A stretch of 64,000 bases of DNA from Gymnorhina tibicen (GCA_013399875.1 VXAZ01002268.1:126974-190973), one strand, 5' to 3'. Shown: positions 36,046-50,530, numbered from the stretch's first letter. Program-made: numbers and translations. The notes: generated by a model from the sequence alone, not told the origin.

Positions 36046-36685
36046 AGAGGTGATAGCCAACTTTAACTTCTTCAGAATAAAAAAAACTGTGTAAGGAATG
36101 CTTAGAATGGCCTGGCCTTTCAGTCACTTCCAGTCCTTCAGCACACAGGATGGAGAGGTGAAAACTGAAAAGGACCATGACCTCATGGAACTTAAAACAA
36201 AAAAAGTAGATGCTCATCCTCAGGGCCTTTCAAATAAAGGCTGTTCCCACAAGTTGCAAAGCACCCTTATCCTCCATTGTATGTTTCTATGCTCAGACCC
36301 TGGCAGGATCTGAAGTGTTGAGAGCAATATGGTAATGATGTTCACATAGACACTGTGAAAAACCAGATCATTTGAGAAAGAGAAAAGCATAAAGGAGTGG
36401 AATACTTCAGTTTTTTAATGCAAATTGACCTAACTTTTTTACACAGACTTTAGAAAGAATTTTTCCCAAACACTACAGCTCCTGTTAAGCTGGTGCTTTT
36501 CAAGTTTCCTTTAAAAATATGTTTTTGAACACCAAAGAAGGATGAAAATGCCAATGACCAAGGTCATACAAGGACACAGTTTCTGACTGAACTCAGGAAC
36601 TAACAGTGAATAAACTCCAATACATTAGTAGACATAAAAGCTGTGGTGCAAAGCATGTGTTCTGGAATAACAAAATGCTGTTTAC

Positions 36686-36787
36686 ATGTGAAAGAGAGAA
36701 TAAGCATTAAATATAAAATGTATGTCTGCTGTCCCAGCTGTATTTGAAATTCTCTCTTCTTAATGCTGAGACTTTTCAATTCTGCAT
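36686..36787 (-). CDS. Internal coding exon (KKREFQIQLGQQ)
   Basis: The acceptor is TTTATTTGTTAAATAACTTAG. The reading is AELKSLSIKKREFQIQLGQQ followed by a hydrophobic TYILYLMLILSFT. The first part is coiled-coil-like and clearly codon-like. Phase-1 entry (G+AT, Asp) matches 46327-46591. The donor ACAT|GTAAAC is fair, and the true 3' limit could be earlier because the last dozen residues look less convincing. Confidence 0.57.
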
Positions 36788-39700
36788 CTAAGTTATTTAA
36801 CAAATAAACTTAACTCAGTAAATCACAGGTCCTTAATTGTTGCCAGTCTCAACTGAGAAATGGCCAACAGATGAGTCAATATAAGACCTACTTATTAAAA
36901 GAGGAACAATTCAACAGTAAATAAAAGCACAATGGGACAAACTTTTTCTTGAAAGCTTATAGTGTAATTACCGTTATCATGATACTTGATCTTTGTGTAA
37001 GACCTTTAAAAAGGATAAAAATATCCGTACAACATGTGGCATGGGTACAGTTCATACTGTCAGATTCAGATATGCATATACTTGGAGGATATTTAGTCTT
37101 AAAGCTAAAAGAATTATAGATTGCATTAGGAAAAAGCACTGAATGCACTGCTACAGTTAATAATGAACAGTGTACTAAAACTAAGACTATAATTCTAACT
37201 CAGGTTCCTGTTAATGTAAGGTAACAGCAATAGTAGGCTGACAAAATAAAAAAGTAATGAAATGGTAAATTTAGTAACAGTACCATTTACACAGCTACAG
37301 TGCATACTCTAAATACTTTGTTAAGTACTTCCAAGAGAGTAAGCAGTGTCATTAATTAAATTTCATTATAAATACAAAATGTGTAAATAATACAAAACTA
37401 AAAATTCTTGTGTAAACAACCGGATGATGTTAGCATTACAGTACAGCATTTACTTCATCATGTCACAACTTGTTAGAAAATGCTATAGCCTGACTGGTGG
37501 CAGGCTGGGGTTAGATTTAGTCTTCCTCTACAGATATGTTACTTCCTTTTTATGCTCTTGTGAAGCATGTGATCCTAGTTATTCTTAGATGCAAGATTTA
37601 TTGGCCTATTAGTCTGGTAAGCAAATTATGTACTTAGGGACCTGAAATTCTCACTTTTAATTAGCATGGTAGTTTTTTGTCTGAGAGCAATAAAAATTAA
37701 CTACAACTAAAGAACTCTTCATGTGCAAGTATGTATTCTGCATGCAAGTCCTACACAATTCATTCCAGGGATGTTCTCAGTTGAGTGTCTTCTCACAGTC
37801 AAGAAACAACGAAGCTAGGTCCTACAAGGTGAAGTTAACAATTTCTAAAAACAATAAATGTTTCTCAAATTCAGACTCAACTTAAAAACTAAAGTAAATG
37901 GTTTCAAGGGAATTATATGTTCCCTTAAAAATCAAGCAAATATTCAAGTGACAAATCAAAACTATTTTCTATTGCAATGCTCTGAAAGAAAAAAGGGATC
38001 TTGAAATCCTGCTGCTTTAGTCGCCTCTTAAAGTATGGGAGCCTGGTGTGGAAGACCTTAATCACAGTAAAATGTCAAGTGTACAGGATGTTTGCTCCAT
38101 GGAGTCCTTCAATTTCAAAGAACTATCATAGTAATAGTAAACCCTAAAGTTTACCATGTAAACATCAGCAATAATAATAATCATAGTTCAAGAGAAAAAC
38201 TCTGCATTCATATGATAATGTATCAGTGCATGTTTGATATAAGCTGCATGTTTAAATGTTATAAATTGCACTTCAAGAGGTACAAACTTACAAAGGAACT
38301 TGGACACTTGTCACCAAACTCAAGTATTTTCCTCTTATCCACATGTCACAGAAGCATAATGGTTCTTACTCTTCTGATTCCATCAATCTTTAGTCCTTTC
38401 TGTACAGGGTCTCAAAATGCAGATGTTGCAAGCATCCAGCTGGTTTGCACCCAAGTTCCTTCCTGCATCTAAAGGATGCTCCAGGCTACTGATCTCCTCA
38501 CCCTACCTTCCCATAATTACTCTACTGCACACACAAAGGGTCCAAGTCTGCTGTGATTAATTAACTGATGAGAAAACCTCATTTTAAGGAAGTACAAAAC
38601 CCAGTGGACTCATCCAGGGGCTCTGTGGCACACAGGGAGGAAGACAGGACCAGTCACAACACTGTGACTAAAAGAGCAGGGCTTTAGAGTGTGAATGCTC
38701 AGAATTCAGGTTGGGTAACTTGCAGAGTGGCCCTGTGATGAATCCCACCACCATAGTGCGTGACAGGAGCTTGGTCACCTGGGTGGAGTCTCCTTTACAC
38801 AAGGTCCTTTTTCTCTATTAGGGAAAATCTCAATAGGACATTTGTGAGCAATTTCTGATGGGACTTCAGAGTTCTTGAAGGATGCATGAAGACATTCTTG
38901 TAGGGCTTCACTACATCCCTATGTAGGCAGCTCTGCTCTATGCCTCTTTTCCATCAGGATGAAAAGTACCTGCTTGCTCAGGATCCCACTACAGTTATGA
39001 CTGGATTACAGCAAGTTGTCTAAGCATTTGGAGGGGGAAGATGTAAGACTCTTAAACATGCAGAAAAAATGATGTTAGAAAAAAAGTGCATCTTCATTTT
39101 GCCTTGAGATATTATGGTTTATGAGTATTTGACATAGTTCAACTACTGACAAATAATAGCTTTTTCTGAAACTGTATGGGTTTTATCAACTGTCATCATT
39201 ACCTTGACTTTTTGTGCTTTTATAAATGTGTAGGATGTTAATTAAACTCATAAATGAGGTTAGTGAAAAAATCATTGCAGTAATTTCTACAAATATGAAA
39301 ACCATGAATTAAATTATTTAAAAAGTTAGGAGAAGACTGCAAATTTACCCTAAAAAAATATTAAAAGTAAATCATTCTTTCTAATTAACAGAAATGCAGA
39401 GCACAGATAAAACCTCTGAAGACAAGTCTTTCCTCAGGCATCAAAAGCTTTCTTTAAACACTGCGTACTGATGAACTAAGTAACAAAAAAGGGGGTTAGC
39501 TGTAGCTTTTCTGTTTTCTTGCACTGATATGAAGACAACAGAATATCTAAGTAATTGTTTACCACACAGTGTGGGGTTGCCTTGCTCCTTACTTATTCAT
39601 CCCTGCAAGCCTAGTAACATGACCTGAAAGACCTCAATTTACATAAAAATACGGCACTACTGCTTTTACACAGGTACCCCCAGTTGCAACTGTGCAGACA

Positions 39701-40029
39701 ACAGTTTTAAAACTCATAATCTCTTCTTAGGTGGATTTGGTCAGGGATGACTGGCTAATTGGGGGAAACACATGAAAGCACCTCAAAATCCAATTAGCAC
39801 TTCAGTGTAATTAAACAGCTTTGCTATTCTGTAGAGACATGGCTTTGATCTTGCACTGAAAAGTGTCCTTCCTTAAAGCTGATGTTTTGATTTTTTTCTC
39901 AGTAATTAGTGCTAATTGTAAAGCCATTCCTGACATGCTATAAACAGAGTATTTTGCTGCATTTGACACAATGACCTTAAATCAGTGCTCTCTTTTGTCT
40001 ATATTGTACTGGTTTATTATTGGCCTATT

Positions 40030-40071
40030 ACTTTACTCATTATTAAATGCACTTTATTCATTATTAAATGC
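40030..40071. repeat. 21-base tandem duplication
   Basis: Two adjacent 21-base units, 40030-40050 and 40051-40071, differ by one C/T change (ACTTTACTCATT... against ACTTTATTCATT...). A small local duplication in an intron. Confidence 0.9.
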
Positions 40072-41974
40072 ACAATATGTAAAACGTGTTAATCAGATGA
40101 AACAAATTACCTAGGTTTAAGAACTTTCATGGATACCTTCACCAGTGTTATTAAAACTTTGATTGCATTGAAATAGAGGAGACAATAAAGAATAATAATA
40201 AATTACAATTAGACTATTTTGCACTTTCAAATTTCTTTTATTTTTCATTCTGAACTGGAAAAGATGAATTTTGATTTATGTCTGTTTTTTTTTCTGTCTG
40301 CTATAAGAGGCACATTGAATAATGAACTGAACAAATAATTCTTATTCCAGTTGTCTTGACCACTCTTCCCTCTAAGCTACACTTCTTATGGCTATGAGTT
40401 TACTGGTTACATTACTGAGCTCTGAAAAAAAAGAGCTATTTGTAACATATGTTTTGATCTCAAATGTAAACTCATTAACACAAAAATATGAACTATTTCA
40501 TGCACTAATTTTATACTTCAAGGGAAAAATGTCCCAGAACCTCTTCTTGTTTCTTTTTCAGGAATCTCTCACAGACACATAACTTTCAAAAAAAAGAAAA
40601 AAAAAAGTACCCCTTTTTTTTTTTTTAGTTCCAGCTACTGCAAAGTAATATTTTGATGAAGATACTTATTCACACTTTAATTATGCTATAGGTGCAATGT
40701 TTAGATTAAAAGATTTGTTAGAGATAAATACTTCTATTTAGACATGAGACAAACTTTCTGACAAATAGAACACCTTTTTGAAAAAACAGTTCCAGCCATC
40801 CTAAAGCATTTTTGTACATGTCAGTAGTTTTTGTTGGCTTTTTGTATGCATGGAGTTGTCAGAAAAGCAACTGGTGGTTTCTATTATTTCTTCTTTTCCT
40901 TCTCTCTCTTAATTCTGCAATTCAAGAAATCACTACAATACAGAAAACACAACTTTGAAGTCCACCTGACTCAGGCCAAGAATTCAAACCAGAACTTCTC
41001 GCACTCTCAGATAACTTGAACACTACCGTACATACAATATTCAACCTATGATCTTTCTCAATTCTCCCCAGTGGGATCCAATTTGTATAAAATGCTTACA
41101 TGCTAAGAATGTGTTTAGTTAGCTGTGAAAAACAGTGGTTAATCTTTAGAAAGGAGTGAGAAATCCAGCTTTGGGATGTAAGGCAGAAGCTTCCCTTTTT
41201 CTGGTTTTCATATAAATACCTAGAGGAACTGATGTACAACAACAACACAGCATCTAACAAACTTTGCATTTGTTTTCCTTCACTTCATTAAATAAAAAAA
41301 GTACTATTTTTGTCTTTTCTGTGTCAGAAGTTGAAAAAAACCAATTAATTCATAATCAAACTCATAGTCAGAGCATGTGTTAAAAGTCAGGAGGATTGTG
41401 CACCTCAACAGCAATTCCATTATTCTTCTCACTCTACTACAGTCCTTTGACCTGATATTCTTGATGTCTTTGAGACAAATTTCACCCTGCTGTGGTTATC
41501 AACTTGTTATGCTACTGAGATTTCAGTTTTGGCAATCCAAACTTGTATCAACAATTAAAAGGGCTGAGCTGAGCCCAAAGTAGCTGTTGCTTTGCAATGG
41601 CACTAAGCGTCACACCGCCGTGTGCCACTGAACAGAATCAGAGGCAGATGCACCTCAAAGTGAGCCAGGTAATTTTAATGCTGTTCCCACTAAATAATTT
41701 GAAACAGGCTACAGAAGTTATTGTTTTAGTAACATAGTTAAACATACAAACCTCAGGCAACAGGATCAATATTGTAATGATCTGTTTTCAGGGTTGAAAA
41801 AACAATTATAAGATCCACTAGATTTTGAGAAAAATATTTATGTTAGCTCAGAAACATTTTTTCAATCTACAAGCTTCGAACAAGTGACTATATAGTCAGG
41901 TAAACACTTATCTTTAAAAAAAAAAGACAAAGCATTTTATACTGAGGTTACTCACAAAAAAGGCAGATCATATT

Positions 41975-42045
41975 AAGGCCTAATCCTGCACTTTCTGACG
42001 TCAATGGGACTCTAGCCATTGGCCTCGACAGGAAAAGAAGAGGGC
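41975..42045. repeat. Possible ancient amniote interspersed repeat
   Basis: The stretch TAATCCTGCACTTTCTGACG followed by TCAATGGGACTCTAGCCATT resembles the 'tcaatgggag...ttgacttcaatggg' module found many times in bird, turtle and crocodile DNA. I cannot name the family from memory with confidence. Degenerate. Confidence 0.4.
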
Positions 42046-45000
42046 CATTAAAATATAATTTTACTTTTAGTCAGTCTTAATTATACAACGATGGAATGAT
42101 TCATTCAATTGTTTGATTCATAACATTTTAGCATTTATAAACATGATTAAAACAGCTTTGAGATACTAAATTAATTTTAGGGACATCTTTTAAAATAACA
42201 TTTACCTATTAACTCTAGTAACAAGCATTAGAAATAAACCTAAATGGCACACATTCAGTTTGGAAGCTAAAGGTGCGTCACTACTAATGACACATACATT
42301 ATATCACTGTTTTAAAAAATCAAATGCTTTGACAGAGTTATGACAGGGCTGCCAGCAGTGCACTCCATCCTATTAGAGAGTTTCTACTCCCCCTCATGCC
42401 CTCACCTTCTTGTCTTTTTAGCACTTTGTAGCAAACTTATAAATGGCAGATACTGAGACTGTGGGAAGCTCTCCCTTTTCGCAGTGTTACTACCCAGGTC
42501 TCCACCATTAAGAATGTTTGATGACCACCAACCACTTTGCAAAACATATCTCTGAAATACTCATCTCAGGATTAGTTAACTCTACTGACACGCTGACTTG
42601 CAAGGTTGGTAACCATCCAAAAACAACATTTTTGCCTGCTAACGACACCAGGAATTAGTCTTCACTACTTTCCAGTCCTCTGGCTGATTATAGTCAAAAT
42701 GGATTCAAAATAGGTAGTGCCATGTAACAAAAGAATCTGAAATGTTCTCTTATTAGACAGATCTCTCATTAGACAGATAGTACATAATCTTGGTATAAAT
42801 GGGTGTATTATGCAATCTAGTGCATTAAATTGAATTGATAATTGGCACTCTGGAGCCTTTACCAAAATCTAACACAACAAAAAATGTAAGGAAAAGGAAT
42901 TTTTTCCTAGTTGAGTGGCACTGCAAGCAGGTCTAAGACCAATGAGGACTCAAATACATTTTGGTAGCCAAGAGATTCTCAGAGGAAGAGTGAAAGCACC
43001 AGTGGTATTCAACAAAAACTGTAACAAGGCTCTTCAGGGCACAGGAGGATAAGGTTCCTGCTGGGACCTATAGAGGGGTGCCCTAAGAAGGGGTTACATC
43101 AGCTCAATGCCACTTTTATCACAAAGCTGATAGGTACTAACTCATTAGATTAGAAATAACTGACCAAATACTGTGAAATGCTTAATGATGTAATACCTAC
43201 ATACTGTAGAAAATTCTGTACTTGTACTGGGACCTTGAAAAATGGTAGAAAAAGCCACATACTGCCAAGAAAATACCGTAATATTGAATTGCTATTTAAT
43301 AAATGAGTAATATGTGAATGCCAAGAAACAAACACGAGTAATGTGGGTTATAAAGACGTTCAATAGCCTCTTCCTGTATTGTACTAGGACTTTCCAAAAT
43401 GTAACACATGTCAAAAGTCAGGTATTTTTTAAGCTTTAGAATTCAGATCTTTCTGGATTGCCAAGTGGGATGCACACTGCAGTCTGACAACTTTTACATA
43501 TCCCAAAACTGATGATCAGGCAAGCCACAGCCTCATAAGAAACTCAGGAAGCAGTTTAAAGATGAGGCTTTTATCTGTGAAAACAATCTTTGATTCCTTA
43601 ATTAAAAGTCTGGCTGTAATCAGTCACCTATCCTACCTGCATGGACAATGGGTTTAGCAAGCAACATTCTCAGGATGAACACTCCCTAAACACTGAACAG
43701 TATTTTTTCATAAATATTTCAAGGTAAAATACAGAAGGCTGTTTATCATATATTTAGTTAAAAAGCATAAGAAAAATGACGTAAAAAAGGGAGGTATTTA
43801 AATATCTGCATTTAAATATGCCTGGGGAGAAAGAAAGAGAAGTTCCCCAACAAATACCAGAGTATGTATTTCTGGGAGAAAGAAAAGGGAAGGTACTGTA
43901 TCTTAAGCATCTATAACTATGTTGTAATGTTCTGGCATGTACAGCACCACAGTTACAGCCCAGACATGTTTCAAGAGCACACAAACACACTTCTACTTTT
44001 TACTTAACAACTTCCTCACAAAAAACCCCCTCCATATATAAAAATAAATGCACTGTGCCACTCTTGAATAGCTAAGGAATGTCATGCACCACCTTATTAA
44101 CATCTGCAATAGGAAAATACGATGCAAACATGAGGGAATAAAGAAACTCTCCCCTCTCCTCATATTGCACATTCCTTCCTCTACTTACTCAAAAGCAATG
44201 GAAAATATTTTAGAAAGTAAATAAGAATTTATGATCTGTTTTGCCATGTTTTAAGTCCTACTATTTTATATTCATTCATCTTTTAGTACCTGTGGCAATG
44301 GGTAGGCAGTGAACTGTGAATGCTGCCCTAGCTAGAGATTAAAGAATTTCAGTGTGTTTGGACTGTTAGTATCATCCATGGTTTGATAAGCATTTTTATG
44401 CATTCCATGCATCCACAGTAGTTTTATTTAACCAACACACCAAAAATGAAATGTTGCTCTTGCAGATTTAAATTGTATTCCTAATTTCTAGGCAAATGGT
44501 GCATAACACAATCACAGGTATAAGAACTTGGAAAATATGACACATGCCATGTTCTAACTTAAAAACATAAAAAAATAAGCTATGTTTTTGCTAAGTCATA
44601 TACTTTTTAAAATTAATTTCTGGTGCTAGAGGATACAATCTTGTTTAACAAAGGGAATGAGCAGTTACACAAATAGGCTTGTCCCACATCTTTAACTCTC
44701 TCATAGTGTTTTTACATACTTATCTGGCTACTAAGCTGAGAACAGTTGAATCTCTACCCAGGAGGAAGAGAAACCTTGTCCTCATGAAGGCTGGGAAGTA
44801 ATTTGGAACACCTTTGGATGCAAACACATTAATACTTCTTGGCCACACTTCCTAACCCCAGAATCACATGTACCTGATCCTCAGCACTTTCATTCCATGT
44901 CCCTCTAAAAGTAAGATGGCAACAGCTTTATGCTGCTCTATCTCCAGGTGCTAGTTCATGATAGGGACTTGCTTGAAGTAACAAAAACTGAACCAATATA

Positions 45001-46326
45001 ATGACAAATGTCTGCTGTATTCAAACTACAGATTACAGAGGAACATATTATTTTAAGCTTCTCTTTCAGGTTCAAAATACTGTTAATAAAACTTTAGGGC
45101 ATGATACCAGGCTCATTTATTTTCCCATGACGTGTGCCAGGAAGAATATTGCAGGACACTACACTTTTCAGCTGCTGGATTTTCTTTTTTAAAAAAAAGA
45201 AGCTTAACCTAGCAGTCTGTTAAAAATATGTGAAGAATGTAAATAATATGTAATACAAAGCAACATTTTAATCTTTTGATGGCTGGCCACAGAGCACATA
45301 TACAATACACTCAAATTCACCTCCACACTGATTTTATCTATTTGGTTAAGTAATTCTCAATGCCTTTGATACCTGAATTTATGTAAGACATTAACACTTA
45401 CGGAAACAAGAAAGCAGTGACATGTTTAATGCACAAATTTGTGTGGATTTGCTTTAACACAAAGCAACTGCAGAGTCATTGTTCAGCCATGCTGTGGTCT
45501 GACACATGCTCTACTGCATGTTTGCCAAGCTACACTAAAGAAAACTCAATATGATGACGACATTATATTTCATGCCATTTGGTGTCCACTTGAGAGACAA
45601 TAATACAAGGATCTCACAGTGGAGGTATCATTAATTAAACAGCAACCTTTTTCTTTACGTTTTTGTAAATGTATGTTTGATTTTACAGCTCTAAAGCCCC
45701 TCAGTTCACATTTAAGCATCAGAAATATTGCTATGAATTTTAGTATGTTCTAATGAAATGATACATGTTTTAACAGAAACCCAAAGTTCAGAGAAATATT
45801 TGCTGTATGCTGTATGTCTTTCTACAACCAGGTCTTCTGAAATTGCTAGGTTCCGCCCATCTCAGTTTATTTCAAATTCTTAGCCAACTGATAGACCCTG
45901 CAGACAACACTTCTATAAGTTGATCTTAATTATCATGTGTACTGATTATAATGTCATTCAGAAATAGACCACAATCCATCTTCCTATCATATTTAATGGA
46001 TTTCTAGAAAACAGCCTAAATGTACAGAACAGGTGATGAATTATACTAATGCCCTGCACAGCCTTTCCAGTTAAAGTTCTGTCATATTTCCATTATAAAA
46101 TGTCTTCACTTTCTACCCGCATCAGGCATAAATTATTAGATGTGTAATTTGCGAATGTTAGCTTTTAAATAATAAGCACCTAGAACACCATGAGATATAG
46201 TAACAAGCAGTATTAATGTGAGAAGGATGAATTTTAAAACTCCTCAAAAGAACTACTAGCTACTGACCTAATCATTAAGCTGTCAGGCACGAATCCTTAC
46301 AGGAACATACATTTTTCAAGAACTAC

Positions 46327-46591
46327 CTCCATCTTGATGCTGACATTCTTTGGATTCACTAAAGATCTTTCCATCTTCCTTGCATAACAATTTTCTCCCT
46401 GTTTCTGATGTAAGGAGATTAACGCATGCAAATACAGGACTGAAGCTAAGCCGAGGTTCCACACCTAGAGGGAGATTCTGCAGAAACTGAGTATCATCAG
46501 ATAGAAATCCCATTATTGCTAAAGAATCTGCAATTTTTGACATTTTGGGATATAGACATCCCTTGAAGTAGCTGGGGCCATACATATTTAC
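46327..46591 (-). CDS. Internal coding exon, 265 bases
   Basis: The longest well-supported exon of the best chain. The acceptor is TTTTCTTTCCC...TTACAACTGAG with no intervening AG. The donor is ATGGAG|GTAGTT. Eighty-eight codons include VNMYGPSYFKGCLYPKMSK, FLQNLPLGVEPRLSFSPVF and LLTSETGRKLLCKEDGKIF. Entry is phase 0 (from 47684) and exit phase 1. No domain recognised. The stretch of Leu/Val and Gly before RKLLCKEDG could suit a helical repeat. Confidence 0.83.
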
Positions 46592-47683
46592 CTCAGTTGT
46601 AAGCATATTCATGGGAAAGAAAATTAAAGTTTACAAAAAATTCCAGTAACTTCTAACATTAAATTTTAGTGAAAGAATCAAAAGGGAGACAAACTGGAAC
46701 AATTCAGACAAGAGGCCTACTGCTATAATTTACTAACACAGACTTAGCATTAGAACACTTCAGAACTTGTCTTGAATTTTGGCATTTATATATCATGGGA
46801 TTAAGTCAGTTGAGGGTTCTCTATTTGAAACTCAAATCTTGGTGAATTAATACACAATAAAAAGGTCATGTTAACACTTCTGGCTCAGCTGGCCTAGTTA
46901 GCACACATCCCTTGCAAAACAGGTTATACATGCAACAGTTAGAATGATATGAAAATACTGCATCTTCATTAAAAGCAGGGTTAATTTTTACAGAACAAGA
47001 TGCTGGAAAAAAAGTACTAGGATGCTAACACACTAAGAAACCAAAGTAACATTTCTACTTCAGTTTAGGTCCATATCCATTCCAGACTGCTCTGTCACAG
47101 AAATAGTCTCAACCAAAACAGCTATGTGGTAAGCACTGGTAAATTAATCTTAAATATTCAGTGTGATACATTGAAGATTATACAACTACTGTTAGGTTTT
47201 TTGTGAGACAATAAATGACAGCATTTAATGCAGAGGGTTTAAACCAGGACATGAAAAGTTGTAACTTCTCTCTCACTATACTGCCCTTCCTCCTTCATCT
47301 TAGAAAGATAATCAACCATGGAAGTAGAACAAATTAACTTTATTATGGAACCAGAACAAATTAACATGAAGAATATTATAACTCACTGTGTCATTACAGC
47401 AGGGGTACAAACCAATTCCTTCTCAAGCAGTTTTGCAAATGTCAGGTTTCTTGTTAACCACATGGGCAATTTTAAATCAAAAGTGTCAAAAAGGAAATTA
47501 CTAAAAAATAAACCATTGCACCCCAGTTTCACATGAAACTAGGTCTATCCATGTGAAACAGGTTTATCACAAATTCTTGTGACAGCATAAAGATGACTGA
47601 TAAACTTCAGTGACCAAACTAATTGAAAAAAAGATGTTTCAGTCTTGTGATCAGATTTCTGTTTTTGAGAGATTGCTACACAC

Positions 47684-47763
47684 CTCTGTAGCTGATATGT
47701 AGGGCTGTTTAGGGATGATGAGCCATTTGCTTTTGGCATCAGGCTGTAATGGCACATTGCCAG
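47684..47763 (-). CDS. Internal coding exon (WLIIPKQPYIS)
   Basis: The acceptor is AGTTTTCTCTTGAGACAG. Twenty-six codons include GNVPLQPDAKSKWLIIPKQ and PYISATE, with the donor ACAGAG|GTGTGTAG. It enters in phase 1 (G+CT, Ala) from 49376-49504 and exits in phase 0 into 46591. Proline-rich and extended rather than helical. An 83-codon ORF in another frame over it is a shadow. Confidence 0.8.
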
Positions 47764-48762
47764 CTGTCTCAAGAGAAAACTAAAAATCCGGTACATGAGG
47801 TACAGACGGTGTAGCTATTCTTGGGTTACCTTGGAGAACAGTCTGACTGCTCTGAAGTCATGTCATTCCTTGATAAGTTTCAGACTGTCCTAGCAAACAT
47901 CACAGTTTGGTCTCTGGAGCTTTCTTCCTTTCCACATTACCAATAACACACTGATGTGGTAAACAGCACTACTTAATGTGTTATCTTTTATTGACATACT
48001 ATCAACTTCTTCAGGTTTATAGACAATCAATTGGTATTATATATTATTTCTTCGCTTCAAAAAAAGCAGACTGCTAGCAAGGTTAAAGTGAAAAGTTATT
48101 TCTGCAGCTTCTAAGGTATTATTGAAAAACCTATACTTTATGTGCACATCACTCCTATTTCCATAAAAGAAAACCCCAACAAAATGAAATGCATTGAGGG
48201 TAAGTATGGACAGCCTGTATCATTACAACCTATACCACTGACAGCAATAATATTAGCAGCACATGCAAAGTTACTGGTAGAGCTGGTCAAATGTATACAT
48301 CAAAGTGCAAAATTACTACATGCAAAATCGACTAGAATCAGAATAGACAGGATGCTGCCTACAGAACCCCTAGATATGCTTTTACAATAACTTCTGGTGC
48401 CAAGTACCTACTTGTGTACAGTTAACTTGTGCATTGTACTTGTTTGCTCATAAGCTGCTTATTTAAGTATTTCTCTTGCTTCCTAGTTCTTTTAGCATAG
48501 TCTCTTAATCTTTCCCCACAGCAAGAAACCAATATAAGCAGTATTCACAACGATGATTTTGATATTTTCCAATATATCCTACAGAAGAAAATAAAAAATA
48601 TCTCTCAAATGGAGGAATACAGCAAATTAAATAGATGGTCTGCATGGGACACAACCAGAATAAAAGGAAATGATTGGTGGGATGGGTTGGTTGTCTTGGA
48701 TAAAGATGATACATACAGACAAAAAAGGAGAATTTTAGCTTGCATAAAGATGCATGGGTAGA

Positions 48763-48792
48763 GGTATGTATGTATGTATGTGTGCATGTGCA
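48763..48792. repeat. GTAT-type microsatellite
   Basis: A short run of TATG repeats grading into TGTGCATG. Simple-sequence DNA in an intron. Confidence 0.75.
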
Positions 48793-49375
48793 CACAGGAC
48801 TAAAATATTCAAGGACATAGCTGTAAAAACAAATTTTAAGATGCTGCAGAAAGCAAGCCATGGGGTGACTTGCAGTGTGAATGCTTGCATGGGTAGGAGG
48901 GGACAGGATTACCTAGTCCACATATATTTTTATTCTAACAATGTTGTTAGACATTCTTTGTAAAGCATGATGTTACCTTGACATCTCTGCAAAGCTGTAG
49001 TCCAGTTACGACTGCCACAATAAAATACCCATATATAAAAATTATGAACAAAGTACTTTTTATAGAGAATATCTGGTAAGATCTGCATTGAAAAATCTAT
49101 CACTTGTTGAAAATATCCTCCACTATAAAAAAACCCAACCTGTCACACATCAAAACCAATATTCAATGACATAAAAATCAAGATACAAAACTAATGTGTC
49201 TTCTGAATTCAAGATATCTAAGCACAGGCATCTATGTTTCTATCTTTGCTTATTAACTCCGTTTCCTTGTACCTCAGATTACATCATTACTTGAAAATAT
49301 AGATGTCAATAATTGCTCTAGCCCACACACCACATTTCTTTGTTTTCTGACCCAAGAACTGAATGCGTCTATTAC

Positions 49376-49504
49376 CTGCCCAGTGTTTGGGCTGCATTTT
49401 ATAATAACATTTATAATGTGAAGAAAAGTCACGAGGAGACAAATCATCTGGAGCTTTGAACATAACTTGTTCAGATATACTTACTTTAGGGCTATTAACA
49501 AACA
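49376..49504 (-). CDS. Internal coding exon (KAPDDLSPRDF)
   Basis: The acceptor GCTTCTTTTTTTAATGGTAG and donor GGCAG|GTAATAG are both good. Forty-two codons include FVNSPKVSISEQVMFKAPDD and FSSHYKCYYKMQPKHWA. Phase 1 in, phase 1 out, matching 47763. The first half could be a beta strand segment (VNSPKVSISEQVMF). No domain is assigned. Confidence 0.8.
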
Positions 49505-50530
49505 CTACCATTAAAAAAAGAAGCACCACGCATAACTAGTAATGTTCTTACATGTAGCAAATAGAAGTGTTAATTTCAGATAGTAGTTAAATTGCATGTA
49601 AACCTATTTCTTTTCATAGCAGCTGCTACTTCACTATTTTCCTGAACAGGGATGCTCTCCTGAACTCTGTCTGAAGTAAACAAAAGTAGGACTGTCAATG
49701 TTGGTTTGTGAACACAGTGCATGAAGACATTTAGCTTTAATATTTTTTTTCAACTGCTAAAAAATCCTGAAAACAGCTTGTTTTCTTCAATGCCAGATAA
49801 ATTGCTACCTCAGTAAAGATCATTTATTTCCAAGAAAAATGTTTCCTGCAATACTAGAAATTAGTCTTTTTCCTTGATAGTTCAACAAATGCTTTTCTAG
49901 TTCTCTAAATCATAAGGTAGAAATCTGCTGAAGAATCACTGCATGTCTGGAAAAACGTTCCATTCATTGAAGTATCTCATCACAATTACCAGACTGCTTA
50001 TTCGATAAAATCATCATCCCATTTTTCAATTTAATACATCTGTATTCCCTGGAGACTATAAGATATTAAAGTGATGAAATCAAAAACCACTGCTGACCAG
50101 TTAAGTCACAATTCCATTTTAAAGCTTTGTTTAGGCTTTACCCTAGCATATACTGTGAAAGCTCATTGCAAAAAAAAAGACCATCAATGATAAAATAATG
50201 CTTAAAAAAATTCCTTTAGGCAATAGAAACAAAAAACTTAGAAAAATGCTTCATACTCGATCAGCTGTATCCTTTTGTATCCTCTTTTCCAGTCTTCATG
50301 TAAAACAGAAACATAAACCAGAAACATTCCTTTAAAAAACACTATGATTCCATATCTTCCTATAGAAGATTCATTATGTGCTATGACTAAGAGATGATAT
50401 TAAATCATTTCATTACATACAAAGAAGGTCAGACTGTTTCTTTGCACATAGTCCATGATACAGCATTAATCCAGAAGGTGCAGGATAGCTCTACAATTCT
50501 TCTGGTTTGCCTACCTAGGAAAGCTATTTA

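Larger units (their letters stand above)
36788..46326. other. Longest intron-like interval, about 9.5 kb
   Basis: AT-rich, with no exon that fits the phase chain. A 30-base stretch near 38378-38407 (KGLKIDGIRR, good GTAAGAAC donor) and a 28-base one near 43222-43249 were seen but do not fit. It contains a 21-base tandem duplication and an old amniote repeat. The 126-codon plus ORF at 38092-38472 has no supporting signals. Confidence 0.45.

Noticed and set aside
38378..38407. 30-base exon-like stretch with a GTAAGAAC donor
   Set aside because: Phase 0 on both sides, whereas 46327 and 36787 already join in phase 1.
38092..38472. 126-codon plus-strand ORF
   Set aside because: Low-complexity segments (Asn and Ser runs), no splice or promoter context, opposite strand to all supported exons.
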